This document shows positions 25,345 to 34,162 of a stretch of DNA of 64,000 nucleotides, piece by piece (the first letter of the stretch is position 1; each line of letters starts with the position of its first letter). Origin of the DNA: Streptomyces filamentosus. GTDB lineage: Bacteria; Actinomycetota; Actinomycetes; Streptomycetales; Streptomycetaceae. Position numbers and translations under genes: made by a program. The notes below the pieces were generated by a model that saw nothing but the letters and a program-made list of their open reading frames with translations, did not search any database and was not told the origin of the DNA. The stretch covers positions 4,145,919-4,209,918 of the forward strand of contig NZ_BNBE01000001.1 of assembly GCF_014654895.1 (NCBI RefSeq). The letters are read 5' to 3'.

Positions 25345-25952
25345 GGCGCCGGGCCGGGGCGGTCGCCGCCGGGCTGCTCCTGGCCGCCGCGGCGGCGACC
25401 GGCTGCGGCATCCAGGGCAGCGAGGTGGTGGAGGCGGGCGTCGCGCCGACCGTGGCCCTCGCGCAGATCCCGGAGAGCCGGATCCTGCTCTACTTCCTCG
25501 GCCCGGACGGAGAGCTGATGCCGGTCTCCCGCGAGGTCCCCTTCTCCTACCGGCCCGCCCCCGAGCGGACCGAGCGGGGCACCTTCGACGGCACCGGCAC
25601 CGGCTTCGAGATCGACGCCGACCATCCGTACGCCTCCGGCCTCGCCACGGTGAAGGTGCTGGCCGCGCTGCTCGCGGGCCCCCGCCCGGCCGAGCAGCGG
25701 GCGGGCCTGGCCACCGAACTGCCCGCCGCGGGCGAACTGGTCCGGGTCGAGACCGACGGGACGGGCGGGATCCGGCTCCAGGTCCCCTTCCCGGCCCGGG
25801 AGCTGTCCGGCCGGGCGGTCTCCCAGCTGGTGTGCACGGCCGCCTACGCCGTCGACAGCTCCGGCACGCGCGCGGTGACGGTCGCGGGCCCGGACGGCAC
25901 CCTCCCGGAGGCCACCTGCCCGGCGGCGGCCCCGCCGGGGGACGGCGACTAG
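25341..25952 (+). CDS. GerMN-like lipoprotein encoded with a two-component system
   Basis: The 203-residue protein has a lipoprotein signal (AAATGC, cysteine near residue 22). Its C-terminal half fits a GerMN-like fold, with LLAGPRPAEQRAGLATELP followed by two hydrophobic strands around VPF and VCTAAYAV. GerMN domains also occur in LpqB, the lipoprotein partner of MtrB. Its GTG overlaps the kinase stop. This resembles a shortened LpqB without the beta-propeller; I infer a role modulating the kinase sensor domain. The GerMN call is moderately sure. Confidence 0.68.
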   Translation: MRRRAGAVAAGLLLAAAAATGCGIQGSEVVEAGVAPTVALAQIPESRILLYFLGPDGELMPVSREVPFSYRPAPERTERGTFDGTGTGFEIDADHPYASGLATVKVLAALLAGPRPAEQRAGLATELPAAGELVRVETDGTGGIRLQVPFPARELSGRAVSQLVCTAAYAVDSSGTRAVTVAGPDGTLPEATCPAAAPPGDGD

Positions 25953-25974
25953 GCCGGGGGAGGAGGACCGGGGG

Positions 25975-26805
25975 TCAGCGCCGCAGGTCGGCGAGGACCG
26001 CGTCGGTGAACGGCGTCCACGCCTCGATCGCCCACGGCCCGAAGGCCCGGTCGGTGAGCGCGACGCAGGCGGCGCGGGCGTCCGGGTCGATCCACAGGAA
26101 GGTGCCGGACTGGCCGAAGTGGCCGAAGGTCCGCGGCGAGGACGTGGTGCCGGTCCAGTGCGGGGACTTGCCGTCCCTGATCTCGAAGCCGAGCCCCCAG
26201 TCGTTGGGCCGCTGGTGCCCGTAGCCCGGCAGGATGCCGGTGAGGCCGGGGTACGCGACCGTCATCGCGTCCAGCACCGTCCGCGCGTCGAGCAGCCGCG
26301 GCGCCTGCACCTCGGCCGCGAAGCGCACCAGGTCGTCCACGGTCGACACGCCGTCCTTGGCGGGGGAGCCGTCGAGCGAGGTGGCCGTCATGCCCAGCGG
26401 CTCCAGGACCGCCTGGTGCAGGTAGTCGGCGAAGGGGATGTCGGTGGCCTTGGCGACCAGGTCGCCGAGGACCTCGAAGCCGGTGTTGGAATAGATCCGG
26501 CGGGTGCCGGGCGCGGCCATGACGCGGTTCTCGTCGAAGGCGAGGCCCGAGGTGTGGGCGAGCAGGTGCCGCACGGTCGCGCCCTCGGGACCGGCCGGCT
26601 CGTCGAGGTCGATCGCCCCCTCCTCGTACGCGACGAGCACCGCGTACGCCGCCAGCGGCTTGGTCACCGAGGCGAGCGGGAAGCGGTGCCCGGTCGGGCC
26701 GTGGCTCCCGGCCACCGTGCCGTCCGCGCGGACGACGGCCGCCGCCGCGGTGGGGACGGGCCAGTTCTCGATCCCCGCCAGGCTCGGCAGGCTGCTGCTC
26801 TCCAT
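25975..26805 (-). CDS. serine hydrolase, class C beta-lactamase/penicillin-binding-protein family
   Basis: The 276-residue protein has the serine hydrolase motifs SVTK (Ser46-Lys49) and YSN (Tyr105-Asn107), and HFGQSG in the KTG-like position near the C terminus. There is no signal peptide, so it is likely a cytoplasmic esterase or peptidase-like member rather than a secreted beta-lactamase. It begins at ATG 26805 and is divergent from the MerR/aldo-keto reductase operon with 51 bp between the starts, so a shared promoter region is likely. Confidence 0.86.
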   Translation of the reverse strand: MESSSLPSLAGIENWPVPTAAAAVVRADGTVAGSHGPTGHRFPLASVTKPLAAYAVLVAYEEGAIDLDEPAGPEGATVRHLLAHTSGLAFDENRVMAAPGTRRIYSNTGFEVLGDLVAKATDIPFADYLHQAVLEPLGMTATSLDGSPAKDGVSTVDDLVRFAAEVQAPRLLDARTVLDAMTVAYPGLTGILPGYGHQRPNDWGLGFEIRDGKSPHWTGTTSSPRTFGHFGQSGTFLWIDPDARAACVALTDRAFGPWAIEAWTPFTDAVLADLRR

Positions 26806-26819
26806 GGGGCCGAGCCTAC

Positions 26820-26850
26820 TTGCTTCGAGTGCACTCCAACCTTTTAGCGT
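26820..26850. promoter_or_regulatory. MerR-type promoter/operator between serine hydrolase and MerR genes
   Basis: A perfect GAGTGCACTC palindrome (26827-26836) sits 21 bp before the MerR start. TTGCTT (26820-26825) precedes it as a -35-like box, and T-rich sequence at 26842-26847 follows. The over-long spacer with the dyad inside is the classic MerR-family layout. It lies only 22 bp from the divergent hydrolase start. Confidence 0.55.
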
Positions 26851-26856
26851 GGGGAC

Positions 26857-27273
26857 ATGAGCGCGATCGAGAGCACGCCCCGGCCACCGGCCGCCCGCAA
26901 GGACCGCTACACGATCAGCGAGGTCTCCGCCCTGACCGGGCTCAGCGCCCACACCCTGCGCTGGTACGAGCGGATCGGCCTCATGCCGCACGTCGACCGG
27001 TCGCACACCGGGCAGCGCCGCTTCACCGACCGCGACCTGGACTGGCTGGCCTTCGTCGGCAAACTGCGGCTCACCGGGATGCCCGTCGCCGACATGGTCC
27101 GCTACGCGGAGCTGGTGCGGGAGGGCGAGCACACCCACGCGGAGCGCCGGGCCCTCCTGGAGGCCACCCGCCGGGACGTGCTGAGCCGGATCTCCGAGCT
27201 CCGGTCCGCGCTCGCCGTGCTCGACCTCAAGATCGACCACTACGGAACCATCTGCGGAGGCTCTTCCTCATGA
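26857..27273 (+). CDS. MerR-family transcriptional regulator
   Basis: The 138-residue protein has a MerR DNA-binding domain (about 17-85; YTISEVSALTGLSAHTLRWYERIGLMPHVDRS) and a coiled-coil dimerisation helix. It lacks the cysteines of metal-sensing MerR proteins and fits the AdhR/redox- or aldehyde-responsive group that commonly controls aldo-keto reductases. Its TGA overlaps the ATG of the aldo-keto reductase gene. Autoregulation via the GAGTGCACTC dyad upstream is likely. Confidence 0.9.
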   Translation: MSAIESTPRPPAARKDRYTISEVSALTGLSAHTLRWYERIGLMPHVDRSHTGQRRFTDRDLDWLAFVGKLRLTGMPVADMVRYAELVREGEHTHAERRALLEATRRDVLSRISELRSALAVLDLKIDHYGTICGGSSS

Positions 27274-28289
27274 GCGAGAAGATCGACACCGTGCGCATCG
27301 GCGGCCCGGACGGACCCGAGGCGGGCGTCCAGGGCTTCGGCGCCATGGGCATCAGCGAGTTCTACGGCTCCACCGACGAGGCCGCCGCCCGCGACACCCT
27401 CGACGCGGCCCTGGAGGCCGGCGTCACCCTGATCGACACCGCCGACATGTACGGCAGCGGGGCCAACGAGGAGTTCCTCGCCCCCTTCGTCGCCGCCCAC
27501 CGCGACGAGATCGTCCTCGCCACCAAGTTCGGCATCGAGCGCGATCCCGGGAACGGCGCGGGCCGGGGCATCCGCAACGACCGCGCCTACATCCGGCAGG
27601 CCGTCGAGGGCAGCCTGCGCCGTCTCGGCACCGACAGCATCGACCTGTACTACATGCACCGCCGCGACCCGGCCGTGCCCCTCGCCGAGTCCGTCGGCGC
27701 CATGGCCGAGCTCGTCGCCGAGGGCAAGGTCCGCCACCTCGGCCTCAGCGAGGTCACAGGCCCCGAGCTGCGCGAGGCGCACGCCGTCCACCCGATCGCC
27801 GCCCTCCAGTCGGAGTGGTCGCTCTTCTCCCGGGACGTCGAGCGCTCCGCCGTGGGCACCGCCGCCGAGCTGGGCGTCGCCTTCGTCCCGTACTCGCCGC
27901 TCGGCCGCGGTTTTCTCACCGGCGCCTTCGCCGACGCCGGAAGGGACCTGTCGGGCGACGACTTCCGCCGCCACCAGCCCCGCTTCAGCGGCGAGAACGC
28001 CGAGCGGAACGCGGCCCTCCTCGACCCGGTCCGGAAGATCGCCGCCGCCCACGGGGCGACCCCCGCGCAGATCGCCCTCGCCTGGGTGCAGCAGCGCGCC
28101 ACCGTCCACGGCCTGACCGTGATCCCCATCCCCGGCACCCGCAAGCGGTCCCGCCTGGAGGAGAACGCCGCCGCCACCCGCATCGTCCTCACCGACGCCG
28201 AACTGGCCGAACTGGAGCCGCTCGCGGGCCTGGTGGCGGGCGACCGCTACCCGGACATGAGCCACACCGCGACCGCCCGCGAGGTCTGA
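27270..28289 (+). CDS. aldo/keto reductase
   Basis: The 339-residue protein has the AKR TIM-barrel with the complete catalytic tetrad: Asp56 and Tyr61 (LIDTADMYG), Lys86 (ATKFG) and His130 (YYMH). The C-terminal segment with IPIPGTRKRSRLEENAAA is the NADPH-binding signature. Such enzymes reduce aldehydes and ketones, and this subgroup is often under MerR-type control for aldehyde stress, as here. ATG overlaps the MerR stop (ATGA), giving strict translational coupling. Confidence 0.92.
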   Translation: MSEKIDTVRIGGPDGPEAGVQGFGAMGISEFYGSTDEAAARDTLDAALEAGVTLIDTADMYGSGANEEFLAPFVAAHRDEIVLATKFGIERDPGNGAGRGIRNDRAYIRQAVEGSLRRLGTDSIDLYYMHRRDPAVPLAESVGAMAELVAEGKVRHLGLSEVTGPELREAHAVHPIAALQSEWSLFSRDVERSAVGTAAELGVAFVPYSPLGRGFLTGAFADAGRDLSGDDFRRHQPRFSGENAERNAALLDPVRKIAAAHGATPAQIALAWVQQRATVHGLTVIPIPGTRKRSRLEENAAATRIVLTDAELAELEPLAGLVAGDRYPDMSHTATAREV

Positions 28290-28309
28290 CCCGCCCGCCC
28301 CGGGCCCGC

Positions 28310-29611
28310 TCACGCGAGGCCCAGGGCGAAGACCGCGAAGCCCGCCGCGAGCACGCCCGCGAGCGCGCGGCGGGCCGGTCCGGTGCGCGTCCACGGCGAC
28401 TCGAAGCGCCGCGCGTACCGCCCGATGAGCACGAGCAGTCCGGCGAAGACCGGCATCCAGGCCAGCCGGGCCAGGATCCAGCCGGCCGAGTCCGGCGCCC
28501 CGACGAGACCGGGCACCTCGCCGAGGTACGAGGCGGGGACGGCCGCGGCCAGCATCGCCGTCTGGTGCCAGCACAGGATCGTCATCGCCGACAGGTTGAC
28601 CACGACGACCGGCGCCCACAGCGCGGGCCGCCGCAGCCACCGGCCGAGCCGGTCCCGCAGCAGGATCGCGGCCCCGCTCTGCGCGGCGGCGAGCGCCAGG
28701 ACCAGCAGCGACGGCGGGTGCGAGTTGGTCCGGGCCTCGCCGGGGACGCCGACCATCGACGCCGGGTAGCCGAAGACCAGCAGCAGCGCGGCGAAGAGCG
28801 CCGCCCCGCCGAGCAGCAGCCCCCACGCGTGCCGGCGGTTCACCCGGCCCTCGCCCCAGGAGACGCCGAGCTGGTAAGCGAAGAGCCAGCCCGGCAGGAT
28901 GTTCAGCAGGCTCAGCCAGGACGGCACGGCGTCCGCGTACGGGCCGTACCGCAGGAAGTCCACGACCGCGACCGAGCCGAGCAGCGGCGCCGCCGCCCAC
29001 GCCCCGAACCGGCGCGCGGCCCGCACGCACAGCGGGGTCAGCGCCGTCACCACCGTGTACACCCCGACGAACCACAGCGGCTGGATCACCAGCGTCGACG
29101 CCGTCCGCAGGGTGTCCACCGGCACCCCGAACCCGTGGTGGAGCAGCGGCAGCAGCGCCGCCCACACGGCGGTCACCCCCAGCACCGGACGGCCGAGCCG
29201 GGCGAGCCGCCCGCCGAGCCAGGCGCGGACGGTGCCGGTCCTGCGGCGGAAGGACATCACGGAGGCACAGCCGCCGACCAGGAAGAAGATCCCCAGCATC
29301 TGGAGGACCCAGCTCGCCGGGGCGAGCGCGCCGAAGGAGGCGAGCGGCGAGGCGTTGTGGATCGCGCCGTCCGGGGAGAGCGTGAACCCGCCGAGCAGCC
29401 AGTGCCCGGTGGGCACCGCGAGCAGCGCGAGCGCCCGCAGCCCGTCCACGGCCCGGTCGCGGTGGGCGGGCGTGCCGGCCTCCACCTTCCGGACGAGGGC
29501 CTTCACGGGGGCGAGGAGCTTCGCGGGGGCGGGGGGCTTCGCGGGAGCGCCCGGGGCGGCGGGCTTCGCGGCGGCCGTGGGCGCGGGACGCGTCGTGGCG
29601 GGGGCACTCAT
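28310..29611 (-). CDS. membrane acyltransferase, acyltransferase 3 family
   Basis: The 433-residue protein has a Pro/Ala/Lys-rich cytoplasmic N terminus (1-45) and then about ten membrane helices. The first shows the acyltransferase-3 signature RDRAVDGLRALALLAVPTGHW, with the second motif NLSAMTILCWHQTAM further on. Family members O-acylate sugars or lipids at the membrane. Its ATG overlaps the TGA of the DUF1023 hydrolase gene, so the acyltransferase and a secreted hydrolase are made together. The substrate is unknown. Confidence 0.86.
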   Translation of the reverse strand: MSAPATTRPAPTAAAKPAAPGAPAKPPAPAKLLAPVKALVRKVEAGTPAHRDRAVDGLRALALLAVPTGHWLLGGFTLSPDGAIHNASPLASFGALAPASWVLQMLGIFFLVGGCASVMSFRRRTGTVRAWLGGRLARLGRPVLGVTAVWAALLPLLHHGFGVPVDTLRTASTLVIQPLWFVGVYTVVTALTPLCVRAARRFGAWAAAPLLGSVAVVDFLRYGPYADAVPSWLSLLNILPGWLFAYQLGVSWGEGRVNRRHAWGLLLGGAALFAALLLVFGYPASMVGVPGEARTNSHPPSLLVLALAAAQSGAAILLRDRLGRWLRRPALWAPVVVVNLSAMTILCWHQTAMLAAAVPASYLGEVPGLVGAPDSAGWILARLAWMPVFAGLLVLIGRYARRFESPWTRTGPARRALAGVLAAGFAVFALGLA

Positions 29612-30591
29612 CGGACGTCCCCCCCGGCGATCGCGGCGAAGGCGCGCAGGGAGGAGGTGCCGGGCGCGAAGTAGCCGTCGTGGCCGACCGCGTCGCCCGC
29701 CTCCACCGGCCGGGCCCCGAACTCGGGCGCGGCGGGATCGGCGCCGTGCCCGTACCCGCCCACCGAGAGGTACGGCACCCGGTCGATCCAGTCCGTCGGG
29801 TCCTTCGCCGCCCACACCCGGGCCGAGGTCCCCAGCGCCGCCGCGTTCTCCGCCCGCATGCCGGGGGAGCCGAAGACCACCAGGTCCTTCGCCTTCAGCC
29901 GGTGCGCGGCGAGTCCGCAGACCACGGAGCCGTAGCTGTGGCAGAAGACCGAGGGCTCGGGACGCACCCCGGCGGCCCGCAGCCCCTCCGCGAAGCGGAC
30001 CAGCCGCTCGGCGCCCGCCTCCGCCAGCTCCCCGGAGGCGGCGTCGAGCCCGACGCCGACCGGGGTGGTGTAGCCGGCCCAGGCGACGACCGCGGTCCGC
30101 CCGCCGGTCGCCTCCCGCAGGGCGACGGCCTTCCGGGTGAGGGAGCCGGTGCGCCCGGCGTCCACGTCGGAGCCCGGCACGAGCACCGCGACCCGCTCGG
30201 CGGTCGCCAGGTCCCCGTACACCAGGACCACCTGGCCCCGGCCGCGCGGATCGTGCGCCAGGACCCGGGCCCCCGGGTGACGCCCTCCGGTGGTGCGGGA
30301 GTTGGCGGCGTACCGCAGCTCCAGCGGCGCCCCCTCCAGGTTCCCCACCACCGTCGGGTGCTCCCGGACGAGCCGCCGCCGCTCCCCGGGGCCGAGCCCG
30401 GCGAAGAAGCGGGCGATCCCCGCGGGGTCGGTCCGCTCCGGGTCCGGCAGGCCCGCCGCCCGCCACTCGGCGGTCCCCGGCGGCGGCCCGGTGACCGGCT
30501 CCTGCGCGGCCCCCGACGCCCAGCCGGCCGTACCCGCCACGACCGCCGTCACCATGACGGCGGTCACCAGGGTCCTCGTGATGCGGCGCAT
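29608..30591 (-). CDS. secreted alpha/beta hydrolase, DUF1023 family
   Basis: The 327-residue protein has a signal peptide (about 1-28) and a DUF1023 alpha/beta-hydrolase domain with the nucleophile motif FCHSYGSVVCG (Ser219). Two hallmark segments are PTVVGNLEGAPLELRYAAN and the C-terminal GHDGYFAPGTSSL. I chose ATG at 30591 because it starts the signal peptide and follows a GGGAGGG site. It is coupled to the acyltransferase gene and is a paralogue of the hydrolase at 34163-35377. The family is common in actinobacteria but its substrate is not established. Confidence 0.86.
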   Translation of the reverse strand: MRRITRTLVTAVMVTAVVAGTAGWASGAAQEPVTGPPPGTAEWRAAGLPDPERTDPAGIARFFAGLGPGERRRLVREHPTVVGNLEGAPLELRYAANSRTTGGRHPGARVLAHDPRGRGQVVLVYGDLATAERVAVLVPGSDVDAGRTGSLTRKAVALREATGGRTAVVAWAGYTTPVGVGLDAASGELAEAGAERLVRFAEGLRAAGVRPEPSVFCHSYGSVVCGLAAHRLKAKDLVVFGSPGMRAENAAALGTSARVWAAKDPTDWIDRVPYLSVGGYGHGADPAAPEFGARPVEAGDAVGHDGYFAPGTSSLRAFAAIAGGDVR

Positions 30592-30762
30592 GCCCGCCCT
30601 CCCTCTCTCGTCCTCGGCCCGTGGGCCCCTGGACCTGTCGGTCCGTCGGCGAGAGGAAGGTAGGAAGACGGCGGGTGACGGCACGTCACACCGGGGAGCC
30701 AACTCCCGTGCCATACCCGGGTAGGGGGTGGACGAGGAGCCCGCCCCCGGCCCGGGGTGGGG

Positions 30763-31440
30763 CTAGCCCCCGGGGGTCACCAGGCCCGACTCGTAGGCGA
30801 AGACCACCGCCTGCGCGCGATCCCGCAGGTCGAGCTTGGCGAGCACCCGCCCGATGTGGGTCTTCACGGTCTGCTCGGCGAGCACCAGCCGCTCCGCGAT
30901 CTCCTGGTTGGACAGCCCCCGGGCGATCAGTTCGAGCACCTCGGTCTCACGCGGCGTCAGACCGTTGAGCCGGAGCGCCGTCACGTCCTTGCGGCCGGCC
31001 GGGCGGGTGGCGGCGAAGTCGGCGATCAGCCGGCGGGTCACGGACGGCGCGAGCAGCGCGTCGCCCGCCGCCACGATCCGCACGGCGGCGATCAGGTCGG
31101 CCGGCGGCGCGTCCTTGAGCAGGAACCCGGACGCCCCGGCGCGCAGCGCCTCGTACACGTAGTCGTCGACGTCGAACGTGGTCAGCATCAGCACCTTGGG
31201 CCGGTGTGTCACCCCCGCCGGCGGGTGCAGGATCTCCCGGGCCGCCGCCAGCCCGTCCAGCTCCGGCATCCGCACGTCCATCAGCACCACGTCGGGGTGG
31301 ACGGTCCGCGCCACCTCGACGCCCTGCCGCCCGTCCGGCGCCTCGCCCACCACGTCGATGTCGGCCTGCGCGGAGAGCAGCGCGGCGAACCCCGCCCGCA
31401 CCATGGCCTGGTCGTCCACGATGATCACCCGAATGGTCAC
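30763..31440 (-). CDS. NarL/LuxR-family response regulator
   Basis: The 225-residue protein has a receiver domain with DD (9-10), phosphoacceptor Asp55 and Lys in FLLKDAPP. A LuxR helix-turn-helix closes the chain (GLTPRETEVLELIARGLSNQEIAERLVLAEQTVKTH). It is 41 bp downstream of its cognate kinase gene on the same strand. GTG at 31440 gives MTIRVIIVDDQ, the normal N terminus. Targets are unknown; the flanking DUF1023/acyltransferase genes are candidates because their promoter region adjoins. Confidence 0.92.
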   Translation of the reverse strand: MTIRVIIVDDQAMVRAGFAALLSAQADIDVVGEAPDGRQGVEVARTVHPDVVLMDVRMPELDGLAAAREILHPPAGVTHRPKVLMLTTFDVDDYVYEALRAGASGFLLKDAPPADLIAAVRIVAAGDALLAPSVTRRLIADFAATRPAGRKDVTALRLNGLTPRETEVLELIARGLSNQEIAERLVLAEQTVKTHIGRVLAKLDLRDRAQAVVFAYESGLVTPGG

Positions 31441-31481
31441 ACGACACCCTTGCTTGTGAGACGGCCGCTGTCCGGCCGACT

Positions 31482-32945
31482 CTAGTGCGGGTCCGTGCCC
31501 GTGCCCGCGTCCGCCTTCGTTCCCGTCTCCGCCTTCGTCCCCGTCTCGGCCCCCGTCCCCGTCCCGGCGTCCGCCGGCCCCAGGGGCAGCAGGGCCGCCA
31601 CGCGGAAGCCGCCGTCCGGCAGCGGGCCGGTGTCGAGGGTGCCGCCGGTCAGCCGGACGCGCTCCCGCATCCCGACGAGCCCGTGCCCGGTGCCCGATCC
31701 CTCCAGGGGCGAGACCGGCTCCGTGGCGGGTCCGTTGACCACCAGGACCGTCAGCCGGCCGGCGCCGTCCTCCCGCACCGACACCCGGGTCGGGGCGCCC
31801 GGCGCGTGCCGCACCACGTTGGCCAGCGCCTCCTGCACGATCCGGTACGCGGAGAGCCCCACCGCCTGCGGCACCTCGGTCCTCCTGCCGGCCAGCTCCG
31901 CCGCGAGCGCCAGCTCCGCCGGCACGCCCGCCCGCACGGTCGCCTCCACCAGCTGCTGGAGCCGGTCGAGGCCCGGCTGCGGGGCCCGCTCGCCCTCGCC
32001 GCCGTCGCTGCGGAGCACCGCGAGCAGCCGGCGCATCTCGGCCAGCGACTCCCGCGCGCTCCCCGCGATCGACGCGAACTCCTCGCGGGCCGCCTCCGGC
32101 AGCTCCGGGATGCGGTACGGGGCGGAGTCCGCCTGCACGGTGATCACCGACATGTGGTGGGCGACCACGTCGTGCAGCTCGCGGGCGATCCTGGCCCGCT
32201 CCTCCAGGAGCGTGCGGCGGGCCCGTTCGGCCTCGCTGATCGTCTCCTGCTCGGCGAGCCTGCGCTGGGCCTCGCTCCGGGCCCGCACCGCCGAGGCGAG
32301 CAGCAGCAGCACCCCGCTGAGCACGAAGAGGAGCGTGGAGACGCCCGTGTCGCCGTACGGCCGGACGGTCTCCAGGAGATAGCCGGCCGCGCCCGTCGCC
32401 AGCCACACCCCGATCAGGGTGCGGCGCGGCTCGCGCAGCCCGAGCGCGAGCATCAGCGCGCAGTAGCCGACGACGACCGGTGGGGTCCAGGGCCACAGCT
32501 GGGCACGGGGCCCGTCGGAGGCCAGCAGGACGAGCGCGCCCGCGACGTCGGCGGGGAAGACCACCCACCAGGCGTGCAGCGGCCGGGTGGCGGCGAGCAG
32601 CAGCGGCGCGGTCTGCGCCGTGGCGAGCGCCCCGGCGAGGGCGCCGGGCACGTCGTAGTCGGTGATGAGGAGGTTGACGGTGACCGGCAGGAGGGAGGCG
32701 ACGAGCGCCACCCCGAAGCCGTACGGCAGCAGCCGCACCCAGCGCGAGGGCGAGCCGGCGAAGGGCGCGGCGCCGGTCTGCGCGGGCGGGGTGAAGGCCG
32801 CGTCCAGCGCCCCCACGACCGCCCGCGACCACCCCCGGACCCGCGCGGCCGCCCGCCGGGACGCCGACGGCGGGGATCCGGGCGGCGGGGACGCCGACCG
32901 CGGGGGCACCGGCGGGGGAGACGGCCGCTTCTGGAACGCTCTCAT
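31482..32945 (-). CDS. NarL-type sensor histidine kinase (HisKA_3)
   Basis: The 487-residue kinase has a cytoplasmic Pro/Ser/Arg-rich N terminus (1-50) and a membrane region of about five to six helices (60-225). The HisKA_3 phosphoacceptor helix is ELHDVVAHHMSVITVQAD. The HATPase domain includes VQEALANVVRHAPG and GHGLVGMRERV. The C-terminal tail repeats Gly-Thr units (GTGAETGTKAETGTKAD), an unusual low-complexity end. ATG at 32945 was preferred over a TTG 9 bp upstream. It lacks a periplasmic sensor and probably senses membrane state. Confidence 0.9.
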   Translation of the reverse strand: MRAFQKRPSPPPVPPRSASPPPGSPPSASRRAAARVRGWSRAVVGALDAAFTPPAQTGAAPFAGSPSRWVRLLPYGFGVALVASLLPVTVNLLITDYDVPGALAGALATAQTAPLLLAATRPLHAWWVVFPADVAGALVLLASDGPRAQLWPWTPPVVVGYCALMLALGLREPRRTLIGVWLATGAAGYLLETVRPYGDTGVSTLLFVLSGVLLLLASAVRARSEAQRRLAEQETISEAERARRTLLEERARIARELHDVVAHHMSVITVQADSAPYRIPELPEAAREEFASIAGSARESLAEMRRLLAVLRSDGGEGERAPQPGLDRLQQLVEATVRAGVPAELALAAELAGRRTEVPQAVGLSAYRIVQEALANVVRHAPGAPTRVSVREDGAGRLTVLVVNGPATEPVSPLEGSGTGHGLVGMRERVRLTGGTLDTGPLPDGGFRVAALLPLGPADAGTGTGAETGTKAETGTKADAGTGTDPH

Positions 32946-33160
32946 GACGGGCAAGCCTAGGTTCGCCGCCCGCCGCCGTCGTCGTACCAGGGGGGACGGT
33001 CGCGGGTGAGACCTGGGTATGAGACGGGGGTGTGAGACGTGGGGACGGGGTCGGGGGGGTACGGCTCCGAATCCCCTGCCCCCGTGACCGGTCCCGGCCC
33101 TCCGGCTCAGGCCCCGGGCCCGTCCGCCCCCGTCCCGCCTCCCCGCCCGCCCGGCTCCGT

Positions 33161-33224
33161 CCCGTCACGGCCCCACCCCGTCACAGCCCCGCCCCGTCAC
33201 GGCCCCGTCCCGTCACAGCTCCGC
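33161..33224. repeat. four 16-bp tandem repeats at the DUF4429 3' end
   Basis: Units beginning CCCGTCAC start at 33161, 33177, 33193 and 33209, exactly 16 bp apart; they alternate between CCCGTCACGG and CCCGTCACAG cores. The final copy runs over the stop codon and last codons of the DUF4429 gene. The 267-bp gap here between the kinase start and the DUF4429 stop has no gene. Confidence 0.88.
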
Positions 33225-34088
33225 CAGGAGTTCCGTCTTCTTCGCCGCGAATTCCTCGTCCGTCACCAGACCCGCCCGGTGCAGTTCGCCCAGGTGCCGA
33301 ATCCTTTCGGCGACGGCGCCGGGGTCGCGGTGCCCCGGATCGGGCGCGCCCGCCGGGACGGGGGCGCGGTCCTTGGCGCGGATCGCAGAGAGGACCGCCG
33401 CCGCGAAGGGGAGGGAGTCGTGCACGGGGCCGTAGCCGAGGCCGAAGACGACCGACGCCGGGTCGTGGTCGGGCGGGTCCGTGCGGGGCGCGCCGCCCCG
33501 GGGCAGCAGCCGCAGGAACCCGCCGGGGGAGTCCGGCGAGCGCCACTCGACGCCGCTCAGCTCCCGCACCGAAAAGATCTGGTCACCGGTCTTCCACTTC
33601 TCCGACGTCGCCATGGTCGAGGACCAGCGGAAGGAGACCTCGGAGGAGCCGTCGAAGGTGGCCTTCCCGTCGTACGCCTTGAAGGAGCGCGGCCCCTGCG
33701 GCGCCGCGACCAGGAAGCCCGTGTCGACCCGGTCGTCCGGGTCCGCCGCGCCCGGCGGGACCACCGCGGCCAGCTCGTCGCGCCAGTGGGAGGCGAGGGC
33801 CTCCCGGTCGGCGGGCACCACCAGCCGGTACGGGTCGCAGGTCTCCTTGAGCTGCCCGGCCGCCGCCTCCATCAGGGGATCGGCGCCCGGCCGCGGCACG
33901 GCGTGCAGGACGACGGTGCCGCGCCTGCCCGGCGCGAGCACCGCGGAGGCCAGCGCCTCGTACGGCACGCGTCGCTCGCGCAGCGCCTGGAACAGCCTCG
34001 GCGTACGGATCCCCCGTTCGAAGCGGATGACGAGTGCGTCGCTCTCGAACTCCCAGGTGGCATGAATTCCGGCCAGCACATCACCCAT
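33213..34088 (-). CDS. DUF4429 protein with C-terminal SHOCT domain
   Basis: The 291-residue protein has two DUF4429 (PH-like) units: GIHATWEFESDALVIRFERG at the N terminus, and FKAYDGKATFDGSSEVSFRW in the second half. A short SHOCT-type helix pair closes the chain (IRHLGELHRAGLVTDEEFAAKKTELLAEL). SHOCT motifs occur at protein ends and may mediate oligomerisation. No signal peptide is present. ATG at 34088 has GATGAGG upstream, so it was preferred over the in-frame ATG at 34097. Function is unknown. Confidence 0.86.
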   Translation of the reverse strand: MGDVLAGIHATWEFESDALVIRFERGIRTPRLFQALRERRVPYEALASAVLAPGRRGTVVLHAVPRPGADPLMEAAAGQLKETCDPYRLVVPADREALASHWRDELAAVVPPGAADPDDRVDTGFLVAAPQGPRSFKAYDGKATFDGSSEVSFRWSSTMATSEKWKTGDQIFSVRELSGVEWRSPDSPGGFLRLLPRGGAPRTDPPDHDPASVVFGLGYGPVHDSLPFAAAVLSAIRAKDRAPVPAGAPDPGHRDPGAVAERIRHLGELHRAGLVTDEEFAAKKTELLAEL

Positions 34089-34162
34089 ACGCCTCATCGT
34101 AAGCGGCGCGTGCCCGTGCGTCGCCCCTCGGAACTATCAGGAAATTCCGTGATCTACGCGCG

